From the NCBI GenBank assembly GCA_031002005.1, contig JARYHS010008074.1, positions 352,680,932 to 352,744,931 of the forward strand: a stretch of DNA of 64,000 nt, read 5' to 3'. A program made the position numbers and the translations under genes. Positions 44,134-55,146 of the stretch are shown here, in pieces. Numbering within the stretch: the stretch's first letter is position 1; each line of letters begins with the position of its first letter. Under the pieces are notes generated by a model. The model had not been told where the DNA came from. It did not search any database and saw only the letters and a program-made list of their open reading frames with translations. This DNA comes from Vandiemenella viatica (taxonomy: Eukaryota; Arthropoda; Insecta; Orthoptera; Morabidae).

Positions 44134-44810
44134 CTTCTCTGCAACACATTGCTCCTGCGTCCTATCTGAGGATTCAGACATGTATTGAGCGGTCTGAACA
44201 AGATACAGTGAAAGTGGTGCGTACGCCCAGTAAGTTTATTGTTAAACGTCTGCTCACATTTACGATGCAGCAAGCAAAATATCGCTTTCACTCATATAGT
44301 TGTGAATCAACCACAAGGAGTGACGAACAAGAAAATTAGATGATGTAGTGATATTCAATATGAGGACAAAGACCAATTTAATTTTAAATTCTTAATTTCT
44401 TGTATAATTCCATGTCAGGTTTAATTCTTGAATGCGATACCGCTATAGATGTTTTCCTAACGAGGAAATCTTTCTTCGGATCCAGACCGCATGATGGCTG
44501 TACTGACAGAAATTGTTGTAGCGGTATTACGATCAAGAATTAAATCCCAAATCCATCCAATGTAACTGATCGTGTGTCCTCGTAATTTGCAACATTCGAA
44601 AACATTGTCATTATGGCCGCTACTTGCATGTAATAATAATAATTTGATATTTTTTTTTGTTTTTGTAAATAAGTACTCAAAACGTGACCAGAAATATTAT
44701 ATGGGAGATTTTTTCGCTAATAGTTATTTTAAATCAACAGCTAAATTTTAACAACAAGAAATAATGGAAGTATTTCAGAAGCGGTGCACTGCATAAAGCG
44801 AAATTTAGAA
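44134..44810. other. spacer, nothing recognised
   Basis: A 76-codon frame (44109-44339) begins inside the element end and has no domain. There is a short TAA microsatellite near 44630. Confidence 0.45.
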
Positions 44811-44814
44811 AATA

Positions 44815-44981
44815 CAATTTAGGGTCTTACAGCTTGGCATTACAGACTGGACAGGACTGGGGTAAGGAAAGGGATGGAAAGCGGTCGTGGATCTTTGAAA
44901 GAACCGTCCCGTACATTTTCTGAGAGGACAGAAATTGTAGTTTAGTCTGTTCGTCTGTCGAAAAATCTTCCCGAATACAAC
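44815..44981 (-). repeat. tRNA-derived SINE (family A), strongly degraded, minus strand
   Basis: 'GGTCTTACAGCTTGGC', 'GGGTAAGGAAAGGGATGGAA', 'GATCTTTGAAAGAACCGTCC', and 'CTTCCCGAATACAAC' match the family order weakly. The promoter boxes are lost. Confidence 0.6.
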
Positions 44982-45139
44982 ATAACGGCAGTTACCGATC
45001 ATCTTACAGGATTAGTGGAAGCTCTATTTTATCATCCCGAAGAAATTTATCTGCGTTGGCAATTATTTCAGTCTCCATTGCTGTTCCGTTTTTCTATGGT
45101 TAACATAGCCTATTTCGTCTACAACATACTGTATTGCTA

Positions 45140-45310
45140 GTGATATTTTCTTTTGTTGTTGTTTTTTTTTTTAACGAAGTATTTTTCTCTTCAATTGTCT
45201 TGTTTTTTTTTTGTTGTCTTCCTTGAGACTTTTTTCTTTCCTTTTTTTAACTTTCGACGGCCAAAAAGTTTTTTTTGCTTCTTTTTTCTAAAGTATTTTT
45301 TTTTAATGCT
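45140..45310. repeat. T-rich low-complexity sequence leading into the gap
   Basis: Multiple runs of 7-12 T, broken by short C/A/G interruptions, up to the first N. It yields Phe/Leu-rich or Lys-rich artefact frames. It may be genuine low complexity or noisy sequence at a contig end. Confidence 0.8.
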
Positions 45311-46310
45311 NNNNNNNNNNNNNNNNNNNNNNNNNNNNNNNNNNNNNNNNNNNNNNNNNNNNNNNNNNNNNNNNNNNNNNNNNNNNNNNNNNNNNNNNNN
45401 NNNNNNNNNNNNNNNNNNNNNNNNNNNNNNNNNNNNNNNNNNNNNNNNNNNNNNNNNNNNNNNNNNNNNNNNNNNNNNNNNNNNNNNNNNNNNNNNNNNN
45501 NNNNNNNNNNNNNNNNNNNNNNNNNNNNNNNNNNNNNNNNNNNNNNNNNNNNNNNNNNNNNNNNNNNNNNNNNNNNNNNNNNNNNNNNNNNNNNNNNNNN
45601 NNNNNNNNNNNNNNNNNNNNNNNNNNNNNNNNNNNNNNNNNNNNNNNNNNNNNNNNNNNNNNNNNNNNNNNNNNNNNNNNNNNNNNNNNNNNNNNNNNNN
45701 NNNNNNNNNNNNNNNNNNNNNNNNNNNNNNNNNNNNNNNNNNNNNNNNNNNNNNNNNNNNNNNNNNNNNNNNNNNNNNNNNNNNNNNNNNNNNNNNNNNN
45801 NNNNNNNNNNNNNNNNNNNNNNNNNNNNNNNNNNNNNNNNNNNNNNNNNNNNNNNNNNNNNNNNNNNNNNNNNNNNNNNNNNNNNNNNNNNNNNNNNNNN
45901 NNNNNNNNNNNNNNNNNNNNNNNNNNNNNNNNNNNNNNNNNNNNNNNNNNNNNNNNNNNNNNNNNNNNNNNNNNNNNNNNNNNNNNNNNNNNNNNNNNNN
46001 NNNNNNNNNNNNNNNNNNNNNNNNNNNNNNNNNNNNNNNNNNNNNNNNNNNNNNNNNNNNNNNNNNNNNNNNNNNNNNNNNNNNNNNNNNNNNNNNNNNN
46101 NNNNNNNNNNNNNNNNNNNNNNNNNNNNNNNNNNNNNNNNNNNNNNNNNNNNNNNNNNNNNNNNNNNNNNNNNNNNNNNNNNNNNNNNNNNNNNNNNNNN
46201 NNNNNNNNNNNNNNNNNNNNNNNNNNNNNNNNNNNNNNNNNNNNNNNNNNNNNNNNNNNNNNNNNNNNNNNNNNNNNNNNNNNNNNNNNNNNNNNNNNNN
46301 NNNNNNNNNN
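45311..46310. other. assembly gap of exactly 1000 N
   Basis: The round length indicates a scaffolding placeholder or rounded estimate. Open frames that appear to cross it have no meaning. Confidence 1.
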
Positions 46311-46552
46311 AATTTAATCTTAAATGGATCAACCACATGTAACTCGAAATACGAATCAACCTATCTTGTTATACGACTGTACGCTCACCATCGCCGGAAT
46401 TTATTTCCATCTAAATTTCAAAATGATTCCACAACAGATTTGATTACATATATTTTTCTCAATTTTGTTTATGTAGTTTCACATTTTAGATTCCTGATAT
46501 CCGTATTTTGTAATTGTTTCTTTTATACACGCTTTATATTGGCTTGACCTAA

Positions 46553-47097
46553 AGGAATGTAACGGAATATTTGAATTCAATGTTCACTCGCTTCCAGACG
46601 TCAGAATTATTCTGGTAGTCTCGTTACTTTGAAACAACAGAAGAGTTTTTGAATGTAATGGAATCTTCGAAATGGATTTCACCCAATTTCAGACGTCAAA
46701 TTGTTTAATATTTTGCACACGTATTAAGTACCGATAGCAATACAATCATTTCTTAGCTATGTCAAGGTATTCCCATTGCTTCGCCAGTAACAACAGAAAA
46801 ATGGTTCAATGTAACGGAATTTTTTAATTCAATTTTCATCCACTTTCAGGCATCCGAATTGTTTCAAATTTTAAGAACCGATGACGATATAATAATTTCA
46901 TAGCTAAGTCCTGGTATTCTCATTACTTTGACAGTAACAACAGAAAAGTGATATAATGTAATGATTCAATTGTTACCTACTCCGTATGTCCGAATTGTTT
47001 GAAATTCTGCACACGTGTTAAGTACTGATAAAAACAAGATAATTGCATACCTGTGTCCTGATATTCTCATTACTTTTACAGTAACAACAGAAACTGT
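46553..47097 (+). repeat. tandem repeat, about 3.6 diverged units of about 150 bp
   Basis: Units begin AATGTAA(C/T)GGAAT and run through CA(G/T)(A/G)(C/T)(A/G)TC(A/C)GAATTGTTT, 'GCACACGT(A/G)TTAAGTAC', 'TCATAGCTA(A/T)GTC', 'GGTATTC(C/T)CATTACTT' to 'CAGTAACAACAGAAAA'. Approximate units are 46553-46643 (internally deleted), 46644-46803, 46804-46951 and 46952-47097. The array lies 240 bp from the gap and is non-coding. Confidence 0.88.
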
Positions 47098-47117
47098 TTA
47101 ACTATGATATCACAGAT

Positions 47118-47757
47118 GTCACTAGGATAATATTTTATAAAAAATATTGTTCAAAAAAACTAAAATAAGCTTACTTCTGCAGAAATGTAAACTAAAAAGT
47201 TAAAAGTAAAATTATAACTAAAAACTAAAAAACACTTTTCATAGCAATGAGAAACAAAAAGTTTGAATAAATATTATGTTCAATAGCAATAGGACGTCCC
47301 AAAATTCAGTATGACTTAATTTCTTGAATAAACTTGTTAAAATAAGAAGTCACTTACCAAACAATTAACTTTAATGTAAGAAAAGCGTGGAGTAACAGAT
47401 ATCAATTGCTTGAATTTTTTTATCGCTGTCTATTTGTAAAGGTAGTCCTTATGAAAGTAAATAGAGTGCAACCCACGCTTTTTTTTTTTTTTTTTACATT
47501 AAGGTTAATTTTTTAGTCGATTACTTTTATTCTTATTTTAAGCTTATTCAGGAAAGTAAGAGACACTGAATTGTGTCATCGTATCACTGTTGAACAAAAT
47601 CTTTATTTAAAGATTATTTTAACTTTAGTGCACATTGATACGGAAAATGTGTCTCTTTTTTAAGTTTTTTAAACTATATTTTTGTCTAAACTAATGAAAT
47701 TATTTTCAACTGCTTATTTCAAAAATAAATTCATATTTTAAGCAGTTAATGTCCTAG
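47118..47757. repeat. imperfect fold-back element, about 640 bp
   Basis: Left arm (about 47118-47405) and right arm (about 47480-47757) are inverted copies. Best-conserved blocks are AATTAACTTTAATGTAAGAA and AAGCGTGG near the centre, 'CTGAATAA(A/G)CTT(A)AAAATAAGAA', AAATTCAGT, 'TTTTGTTCAA(T/C)AG', and CTAGGA at the outer ends. The right arm carries a run of 18 T where the left has GAAAAG. No target duplication was found. It may be a fold-back transposon or an inverted duplication. Confidence 0.7.
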
Positions 47758-48710
47758 AACGGTAAAACTTGTTATGCACCCATCCGAATCAAGAAACATT
47801 AGCTACATATGACGGTTAGTGATCCGCGATATACTCTACCAGCTTCCCCGTAACAGAGGTCACTATAGCGCAAATTGTTCCTGGCACACGAAACTAAGTT
47901 GGTTATGTCGAGTCCCGGACGAAGACGAAAGTTTAACAACACTTGTGAGCAGGGTAGCAGAGGTGGCAGTGCACAACTAAACACCGAATCGTGTAACAGG
48001 AGCCTGGGTGAAACTAGAGCCCACTCCGTGAGCTCATACCGCATTACTGGTGATTCGTACGTCTCATAGGGACGTTAAAATACTTAAACTAACTCCACCA
48101 TACATTAATATCTAAAGCAACGTGACATGATTACCTAAACTCATTCGTAATATTAATAATAATAGGAGACGATATGTGCACACTTTGTGGTACACTTTTT
48201 GAAAAAACTGCTGCACTTATAGACGTGAAATTGAACATACTGATTCAAAGTCAATTGTAGATGTGCCATCAATCATTATTTTTGTAAAAAAACACAAATA
48301 AATAGCTATTTTTAATATTTCTATTGATTCATGCTGAGAGAAACCAGAGGCTATCGCGTCACGTGGTATGACACAGTTATTGTCAAGAATTAATGAATCA
48401 TTAACGTGCAAGATATTGCAAATGCGTTAATGTAGTTTTGTTTTTAGTGTGTCCATTGAGAGGGACGCAGTTTGAAAACGCTGTTGGCATTTATGCTATA
48501 ACTTACCACTGAACTTGAAGTACAGCCAACTGTTCACAGCAACGGTAAGATAATCAAACAAACTGTTCACTAAAAGTGTAGTTTGCGATTCCGATCTTGA
48601 ACTGAGAACTTACGCTCCAGAAAGAGAGATATAAATTTAAATTTTTTGCATTAAATATGATCTTTGATTGTTGAATGTTCTATGTAAATACATCTGTGAT
48701 TTGTATAAAT
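47758..48710. other. spacer, nothing certain
   Basis: Frames at 47799-48044 (minus) and 47875-48069 (plus) overlap in a moderately GC-rich stretch with no domain. The remainder is AT-rich. 'CTCCAGAAAGAGAGATATAA' at 48613 resembles 'CTCCAGAAAGGGAGATTTTA' at 50480 across the LINE, which may be chance. Confidence 0.4.
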
Positions 48711-48747
48711 TTAGATGCGACAGTTTTGTAATTATATAAAGAGAGGG

Positions 48748-50410
48748 TCTAATTCGGAGAACGAGCTTAACAACACAATTAGAAATGACGATAGTAAAAA
48801 ATTTGATATTCATCCTGAGGAAATCATGAAGGAAGTAAGAAAGCTGAAAAAACATAAAGGGGCTGGTGAAGATAATATTACTACAGATATCTTAAAGATA
48901 GCAGGATGTGACATTGTACCTTATCTTGAAATATTATTTAAATTGAGTCTGGATACTTGCTGCTTACCACAGGACTGGAAAAGTGCAATAGAAGTACCGG
49001 TACATAAAGGAGGGGTGAGAAATAGAGTTGAGGATTACAGGCCAATCAGTTTGACATCAGTGGTGGGTAAATTAATGGAAAGATTGATATGCAACCACAT
49101 CAGAAATATATGTGAGGAACGTAAGTGGTTTTCAAGCAGGCAACATGGGTTTAGGCAAGGATATTCATACGAATCTCAGTTGGTGGGATATATGCAAGAT
49201 ATTTCAGATGAAATGGACAAGTGAGGCCACTAGATCTGTCAAAGGCGTTTGACAGAGTAAGCCATAAAATGGTAGTAACTAAGGTAAAAACCATTGGAGT
49301 GGGTGGGAAAGTGATGTGCTGGGTAGAAGAATTTTTGAAAGGTAGAAAACAGAAAGTTAGGGTAGGAAATGTAGTATCAAAAGAAGTGGAAGTAAAAATG
49401 GGTGTGCCACAGGGTAGCGTATTGGGACCAATGCTATTCATTATTCTAATGAATAATTGTGTTGATTGTTTAATATCTGAAATTAGATTGTTTGCAGATG
49501 ACATAATACTGTATAAAAGAATCAAAACGATAGAGGATTGTAAACCAGTTGCAGGGTGATCTGGACAGGAAATCTAGTTGGGTTGGTAAACATGGAATGA
49601 AGATAAATGCAAAGAAGGGTCAGCTTATTAGATACACAAATAAAAAGCAAAAGGTTAATTATGAATATAAGGCGGGGAAAGAATTGCATGCTGAAGACTT
49701 GAAATGTAAATATCTTGGCATTACTTTTGGTAACAAGCTTAACTGGGCAGGACACATTGGACAGGTGGTAGGAAAAGGTTTCAAAGTTCTGCACTTGTTG
49801 GAGAGAGTGATGAGGGGATGAACGGGAGAAGTAAAGGAATTGGGTTACAAAACTTTGGTCAGACCATTGCTCGAATAAGGTAGTGTAGTATGGGACCCTG
49901 ATTTTACGTATCAAATACAGGAGTTGGAGAGGGTGCAAAAAAAGGGCTGCTAGATTTGTTTCTGGAAATTATCGCAGAATGCAATCAGTGACGGATATGA
50001 TAAAGGAGCTGGACTGGGATTCATTGCAAGACAGGAGGAGGATGAGGAGGGTTATGGGAGTGTACAGGTCAAATACTGGCGATGAGGCATGGAAATATAT
50101 TGCAATAGGTATGAAAAGAAGTGCATGAAAGGGAAAAAATGACCATGACCACAAGCTGGCACTCGATTTCAGGCACAAGGGTGTGGGAAGATTCTCTTTT
50201 TTAGGTATGGGTGTCAGGGATTGGAATGAGTTACCAAGAGAAATGATGAATAATTTACCGAAAACGTTGAAAGAATTTAAAGATAAAATTTGTAGAGGGC
50301 AAATGTAGGTGGGTGCAGGATAGGGGGAAGATGGGTGTGTAGGGAAATTGCCACCGGAGCCTGTGCTCCATTGCAATTAAATTAAATTAAATAAATTAAA
50401 TTAAATTAAA
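48748..50410 (+). pseudogene. CR1-like non-LTR retrotransposon (copy 2), 5'-truncated reverse transcriptase
   Basis: Best preserved LINE. It starts within the palm approach (EVRKLKKHKGAGEDNITTDI, then LPQDWKSAIEVPVHKGG, YRPISLTSVVGKLMERLI, QHGFRQGYS). Then come motif A DLSKAFDRVSHK (about 49230), GVPQGSVLGP (about 49401-49430) and the catalytic RLFADDI (FADD at 49491-49502). The thumb and C-terminal part follow: KCKYLGITFGNKLNWAGHI, ARFVSGNYRRMQSVTD, VRDWNELPREMM. It ends in a tail of AATTAAATTAAAT repeats (about 50377-50410). The endonuclease is missing. Damage includes a deletion with frame change before motif A (about 49221), a frameshift at about 49550, TGA at 49819-49821 (Cys in copy 1), TAA at about 49875 and an inserted A at about 49940. 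Confidence 0.92.
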
Positions 50411-51470
50411 ATCTAATCGGTACGCTCAAACTTTAATCGAAAATAACGTTGCCACAAACTGAAATATTGAGAGAATCTGAACTCCAGAAAGGGAGATTTT
50501 AATTTGTTTCTAATGATTCTTCTGTATTATTGCTAAGAAATGTATGTATGTGGGGATTCTACATCGCAATTTGATGATGAATGTTTATGTAACTCGATGA
50601 GACTGCGAGATTTAGCATGCCAAAAACCAGTTGTATGTATACTTGCTTGTGCTATTGGTGACGTTTCTTCTGGTCCAGGCTGTATTTCACTTAACAACAA
50701 CCAATAGGAAGAAAAGAAAACACCTATAGTAAATTTCCACTGTGTTAATATAGTGGTTTTGGTTATTTTTTTCTGGTCCAGGTCGAATCTCACCCTAACC
50801 TCCCCACTTTTGAGATACAGTATCTCGAGAACTAAGCGAGATATCAAAAAAAAAAAAATTAAAAAATATTCCAGTTTGTGGTGCTACGGTAATGATAGAA
50901 GTGCCGTGTATGTGATATATCTGTAATATACTGCATTATTATTATTAGTTATTTTTACTACAGGTAAATATCACGAAATCGCACGTTGACAGGTCGTAAA
51001 GAACGCATCCGTAATTGGTCGTTAACGCGTAATGTAAAAAAACTACAGCAAGAAGATCGAAGTAATGTAATACAGAATCATCAAGATTATGTTCATTTTT
51101 ATGAATATGCAGTAACTTTTGACTCGCGAAGTTTTGTTATGGAAAATATTATATACAATTAAAGAAATTACTATCATCAAAATCCGTGATTTTACTTTGT
51201 TAAAAAAAATAGTAACGTTTATAATAAGTCACAATCTTTAAATATTTAAAATATTAATTTTATTTAATTTGTTTTTAATCAACAATCTAAAACCATGGTT
51301 TTTGATGATAGTTCGTGAAGTTATATTATTAAAATTCTTACGATTATTTATTAATTTCTTTAGTTATATATAATAGTTCTTATAGCAAAACTTCGCGAGC
51401 CAATACAAAGCCGTGCTTTTAGCTAGTTAGCCCCCTTAGGCACCTGTTCTTGTCATTTGTAAATATGTTT
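50411..51470. other. AT-rich spacer with a possible family-R fragment
   Basis: 'TCTGGTCCAGGCTGTATTTC' at about 50667 and 'TCTGGTCCAGGTCGAATCTC' followed by ACCCTAACC at about 50773 resemble the family-R core seen at 6979, 7522 and 15940. The similarity is short. The rest is AT-rich without genes. Confidence 0.4.
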
Positions 51471-51484
51471 CATTTCATGACGAA

Positions 51485-52095
51485 GTTAAGGAGTCAGGGT
51501 AGGGAACACCGTATCAAAATGGATGGAAGTAACAACAGGAGAGTCACAGGTAAGTGGATTCAAATCGACGATTCTGCTAATGGCTTACGTGCATAAATTA
51601 ACTTGTTTCCAGATGAGGAAGTGTTGTACAAAAGCATTAAAACGGAAGTGTTGTGTGAAATCTGAGCAGGATGTGTAGTTCGGTAGCTTAACATTGACTG
51701 AATATTAAAGCCAAAAACGAATATTCCAATTAGATATACAGATAGGAACATAAATATGACGTATGATTATATGGTGGAATGACTGCTGATCGTTGAAGGC
51801 ATAAAATATAAAAAATTATGTCTTATAATAAATTTATTTGTACAGGTTACGTAGCGGAGTGATTTGGAAATGTTTTATAATGTTTCATTTATTAGAGAAG
51901 TTCATGGGGGGGATGGAATCGGAGAAGTGAATGAAATGAACCGAAAGAGCTTGTCTGAGTTGTTTGGAATATTAAGGGACCCTCATTATGCGTAACAAAT
52001 AAAGAAATCGGAGGAGGTAAGAAGGACAGCAGCTAGATTTGTTCGCAGAAGTTACAATAAAACAGTTAAAGAGACATGTACTAGGTAACTGGTTT
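51485..52095 (+). pseudogene. CR1-like LINE fragment (copy 3), highly degraded
   Basis: Two blocks align with copy 2 in the same order. 51490-51555 (GTCAGGGTAGGGAACACCGT, 'AAAATGGATGGAAGTAACAA', GAGTCACAGG) corresponds to the stretch before GVPQGS. 51598-51640 (TTGTTTCCAGATGAGGAAGT, TACAAAAGCATTAAAACGG) covers the FADD region. 51905-52080 (GGAGAAGTGAATGAAATG, 'GGGACCCTCATTATGCGTAA', AGCAGCTAGATTTGTTCGCA) matches the C-terminal region. Sequence between these blocks is deleted or replaced. No frame survives. Confidence 0.72.
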
Positions 52096-52180
52096 GAATG
52101 TCACAGAAGGAGACTAGGCCGATGAAAAGTGATGATGTTTGTGAAGTATACAATGGCAATGAGGGCCCAGTTGTATGTTG

Positions 52181-52395
52181 GGACCGAGCATGGTGGGTGA
52201 GCGGTCAACGCTCTGGCCACTTATTCAGACACCGGTTCGAATCCCCGTCCGGGCATCCAGATTTGGGTTTTCCATGGTTTCCCAAAACCACTCCAGGTGA
52301 ATGCCGGGATGCTTCCTTCAAAAGGCCGGGGGGTTTCCAGCAGCCCCAAGGCGAATGCCGGGACGGTCCCCAATCCTCGCCTCACAAGCTACACA
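52181..52395 (+). repeat. tRNA-derived SINE (family A), complete head with chimeric 3' part, plus strand
   Basis: The head GGACCGAGCATGGTGGGTGA with the A box and GGTTCGAATCCCCG B box are near consensus, followed by CATCCAGATTTGGGTTTTCC and 'CAGGTGAATGCCGGGATGCT'. At about 52328 (AAAAGGCC) it switches to GGGGGGTTTCCAGCAGCCCC and 'AAGGCGAATGCCGGGACGGT', a second version of the same central motif with a different tail (ATACCATACACAGAACAC). This is either a chimera of two subfamilies or an internal duplication. Confidence 0.88.
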
Positions 52396-53035
52396 TACCA
52401 TACACAGAACACAGATGGCAACACTCCACTTCCTCCATTAGTAGGTAGTATGAACTGACAGAAGATATAAAATGCTTGGCGTCATACAGCCGTAAAGTCA
52501 AAGCTGCAAATTTGATCATGAAAGTGATGAGTAACTCCTAATGTTAGGAAAAGGTCGTAAAAGAGAGTCTGAATAATCTTCCTCTAACAATGAAAGACTA
52601 AATTTCCATCCAAAAGTAGATGAGCAAGTAAACTATCACTGAGCATGATCTTGATTAAATGATACTGAAATGCTATATTTATTCAGAGAAGAAAAACTGG
52701 CGTTACTTCCACATATACGCTCATTTTGTCTTTCGGTCTTTTACAATATTTTTAATGCGTTGACAGTAGTGAAAAATGAGCTTTCTGGTAAACTATGTTT
52801 TGTACTACATAAGGATTAGAACTGAAATTATATATTCAGTTTTATATGGGGCATAGTGTGCTAAATAATCTTTTGAGTATGCAAAAAAGTTTCTGAAAAA
52901 AATATTCTTGTTAAATAGTTTTTTTTACTTCTTTACGAAGCAATGCACATTGCTGTCAGCATTCTGCATAAAGTACGCACGGTCTTTCATCACCGCTGTT
53001 CGCAATTTTCTTCGCGTCACTCATTATTCATCATA
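52396..53035. other. AT-rich spacer, nothing recognised
   Basis: No domain or repeat. Confidence 0.5.
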
Positions 53036-53039
53036 ACAG

Positions 53040-53360
53040 AGCGACCGCGCTCCATTTGAAACGGCCCAGGAGTTTTTCTCTTTTTTTCCGGTTGGCGTCG
53101 CGTTTAATATCTACGTCTGCAAAGCATTCACGTCCCTTTCCGAGTTACAAATTGCGTTTCGGCGATTTCAAAAAGTCCCATTTGTGTGGAAGGCTGCGTG
53201 GGAGCGAGCGGGGGCGAACCGTTTTTATCCGGGGTAACTCGGCCGTCCTGAGAAAGTGAGCGGGGAGAGATTCCTTTCAGCTAGCTTTTAGGTGGGTGGT
53301 GTGTGGGTGAGACGAGACGAGGGTGTGTCTGCGCCCACATCCTCTGGTCGACTGGGCTCC
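53040..53360. promoter_or_regulatory. GC-rich, CpG-containing island, candidate regulatory DNA
   Basis: A sharp compositional step from AT-rich DNA, with GCGACCGCGCTCCATTTGAA, 'CGGTTGGCGTCGCGTTTAAT', 'GGGAGCGAGCGGGGGCGAAC' and a GT/GA-rich downstream part. A 67-codon frame (53056-53259) is Arg/Ser-rich and unrecognised. It does not match other parts of the window, so it is not a local repeat. Confidence 0.35.
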
Positions 53361-53432
53361 GTCCGCACTCATTGTCCTTGCAAGAAGTTGACACTTAGTT
53401 ATAAGGGTAATGACCGGTAATGCTCGAAAATG

Positions 53433-53610
53433 TCATTCGGGAGGACGGTCATCCTGATGTTTTTCCATTGTTTCCCGAAATCGCTGTAACGAATGACGGG
53501 ATGATTCCTTCAAAACGCCATGGTCGAATTCCTTCCAGATCCTTGTCAGAAATCCTCTCCTGCCTCTAACGACATCGATGACGTCAATGTGTGAAGCCCT
53601 AAGCAAAATA
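53433..53610 (+). repeat. tRNA-derived SINE (family A), head-truncated, plus strand
   Basis: GTCATTCGGGAGGACGGTCA, 'TTTCCCGAAATCGCTGTAAC', 'GACGGGATGATTCCTTC', 'GCCATGGTCGAATTCCTTCC', 'CTGCCTCTAACGACATCGAT' and GTGTGAAGCC follow the family order. The B box and head are missing. Confidence 0.88.
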
Positions 53611-53781
53611 GAAACAAATTTCTGGACTGTAGTATCTGCCACATTATTGGCAGTTTTACGTTATCTGGGCGAATGGAGGGCTTTCCTTAAATTCCACCGG
53701 AAAAATTGCAAACTAATCAAAAAATTAATACTTTTCTAAAATAACACATTAAACGTTTATAGTTGAAGCACTTGACTGTTA

Positions 53782-54112
53782 AGGGAGCGTCCATAAACCA
53801 CGTAGCTTCATTTTGGCCTCCTGTGAACCTCCTCCCCACGTAGCCCATAGCTTTTTTCCCCTTTAGATTCCAGAAGATATTTTGCACTGTCTCTTGTCAG
53901 GCTATTGTAAATTAAATATGAAGATAATTAAATGAAGGAAATAAATATTCACATGGTGTTGTGTGTTCTGTCCCTCATTTTAACTGTGAAAAATGATATG
54001 AATGGAAAGCTACGTGCCTGACTCGGAAGCCCGCCCCCCCCACTTAGCGCAGCGTAGCCTTCCAGCCAACCCCCCCCCATATACCGAGCCACGTAGTTTA
54101 TGTACACACCCT
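53782..54112. mobile_element. MITE of about 331 bp with CACGTAG-containing ends
   Basis: The left end AGGGAGCGTCCATAAACCAC followed by GTAGCT and the inverted right end AGGGTGTGTACATAAACTAC followed by GTGGCT are TIRs of about 27 bp. CACGTAG or its complement recurs internally (about 53836 and 54006). C-rich runs occur at 54030-54080. No clear target duplication was found, so the superfamily is unresolved (hAT-like or TTAA-type). Confidence 0.75.
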
Positions 54113-54935
54113 AATGAAGAACACACTTACTTGCTGATACTTGAAAAATTGTCTCACAGTCCCGTATCGTCCTCGATTTGCATAACACATCTCGTATGAA
54201 AGGTGACGTAAAACTAACAATTTCTTGGTGACTGATATATCGCTGCTAGACACTGGGGTTTAAATGAACAAACCATATGAAACGTTTGTGACCAAGTAAT
54301 TAAATACTATCCAGCGAAAATACATTTAAATTTTCCTAACCAAAACAATGATAAAAATAGTGGTACTAATGGAAGGTTGTTTTTATTGTTTGACTACGCT
54401 AAACAGTCAGAACCTTTGGACGATATCGTAAGGTTTGTAAACTTCGTTCTTCATGTTTATATATCTACTTCATGTCAAAAGTATTGAGGATACAACAGAT
54501 TAAACTTGTAAATATACTCAGCCTGTTATTAAAACAAAAAGCGACTAAAATTGAGCTACAAAGATTTAGATTATATTAGACAAAATCCAGGAACCCCAAC
54601 ATCGTTATTGCCGGCCTTGAGATCTTCCAAGGTGCTGGTTTATACTGAATTTTATACAAGTAGGTCTTCTTACAGGTTTTATGAGGTATTACATTTTATA
54701 TACCTATTAATTTTCATTTTCAGAAAATGTTTTAGAATTTTTTATTTCTGTTTTGAAAAAATGTATGCCGCGTCTTAATAATCTAAATCAAATATTTTTA
54801 CCTTTTAAATTAATTTCTATTCTGCTGATACAGTAAAAAAAACAATCATACTCGAATCAGCAGTGGAACGGCCTATGTAAAACTGATTCATCCATAACAT
54901 CAGATCAGTATTCATGACAGTAACTAACGAGCCTG
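54113..54935. other. AT-rich spacer, nothing recognised
   Basis: Frame at 54551-54778 has no domain. Confidence 0.5.
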
Positions 54936-54937
54936 AT

Positions 54938-55146
54938 AGGAATCAGTATTCGACTGGTCGTGGGATGAAATCACCATCCGGCCACCCAGATTTCGGTTTT
55001 CTGTGTCCCCTCTAAATAAATCCAGGTGAATGCCTGCATTGTTCCTTCAAAACACCATGGCCGAATTCCTTCATATTCTATGTCATCAATCCTCTCCCGC
55101 CCTTAATGCCCTCGACGCCAATGAGGCGTAAAACCATTAAAAAGAA
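54938..55146 (+). repeat. tRNA-derived SINE (family A), diverged head, plus strand
   Basis: CATCCGGCCACCCAGATTTC, 'AAATCCAGGTGAATGCCTGC', 'TTCAAAACACCATGGCCGAA', 'CTCTCCCGCCCTTAATGCCC' and 'TCGACGCCAATGAGGCGTAA' followed by an A run are family A. The B box region is altered (GGTCGTGGGATGAAATC). Confidence 0.88.

Noticed and set aside
45153..46547. Open frames of 355-464 codons across the gap
   Set aside because: Almost all codons are N. The flanking residues are low-complexity products of T-rich DNA.
48613..50500. Target duplication around LINE copy 2 from CTCCAGAAAG(A/G)GAGAT on both sides
   Set aside because: The two occurrences are about 70-130 bp from the LINE boundaries, too far for a target duplication. 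Possibly chance or an older repeat.
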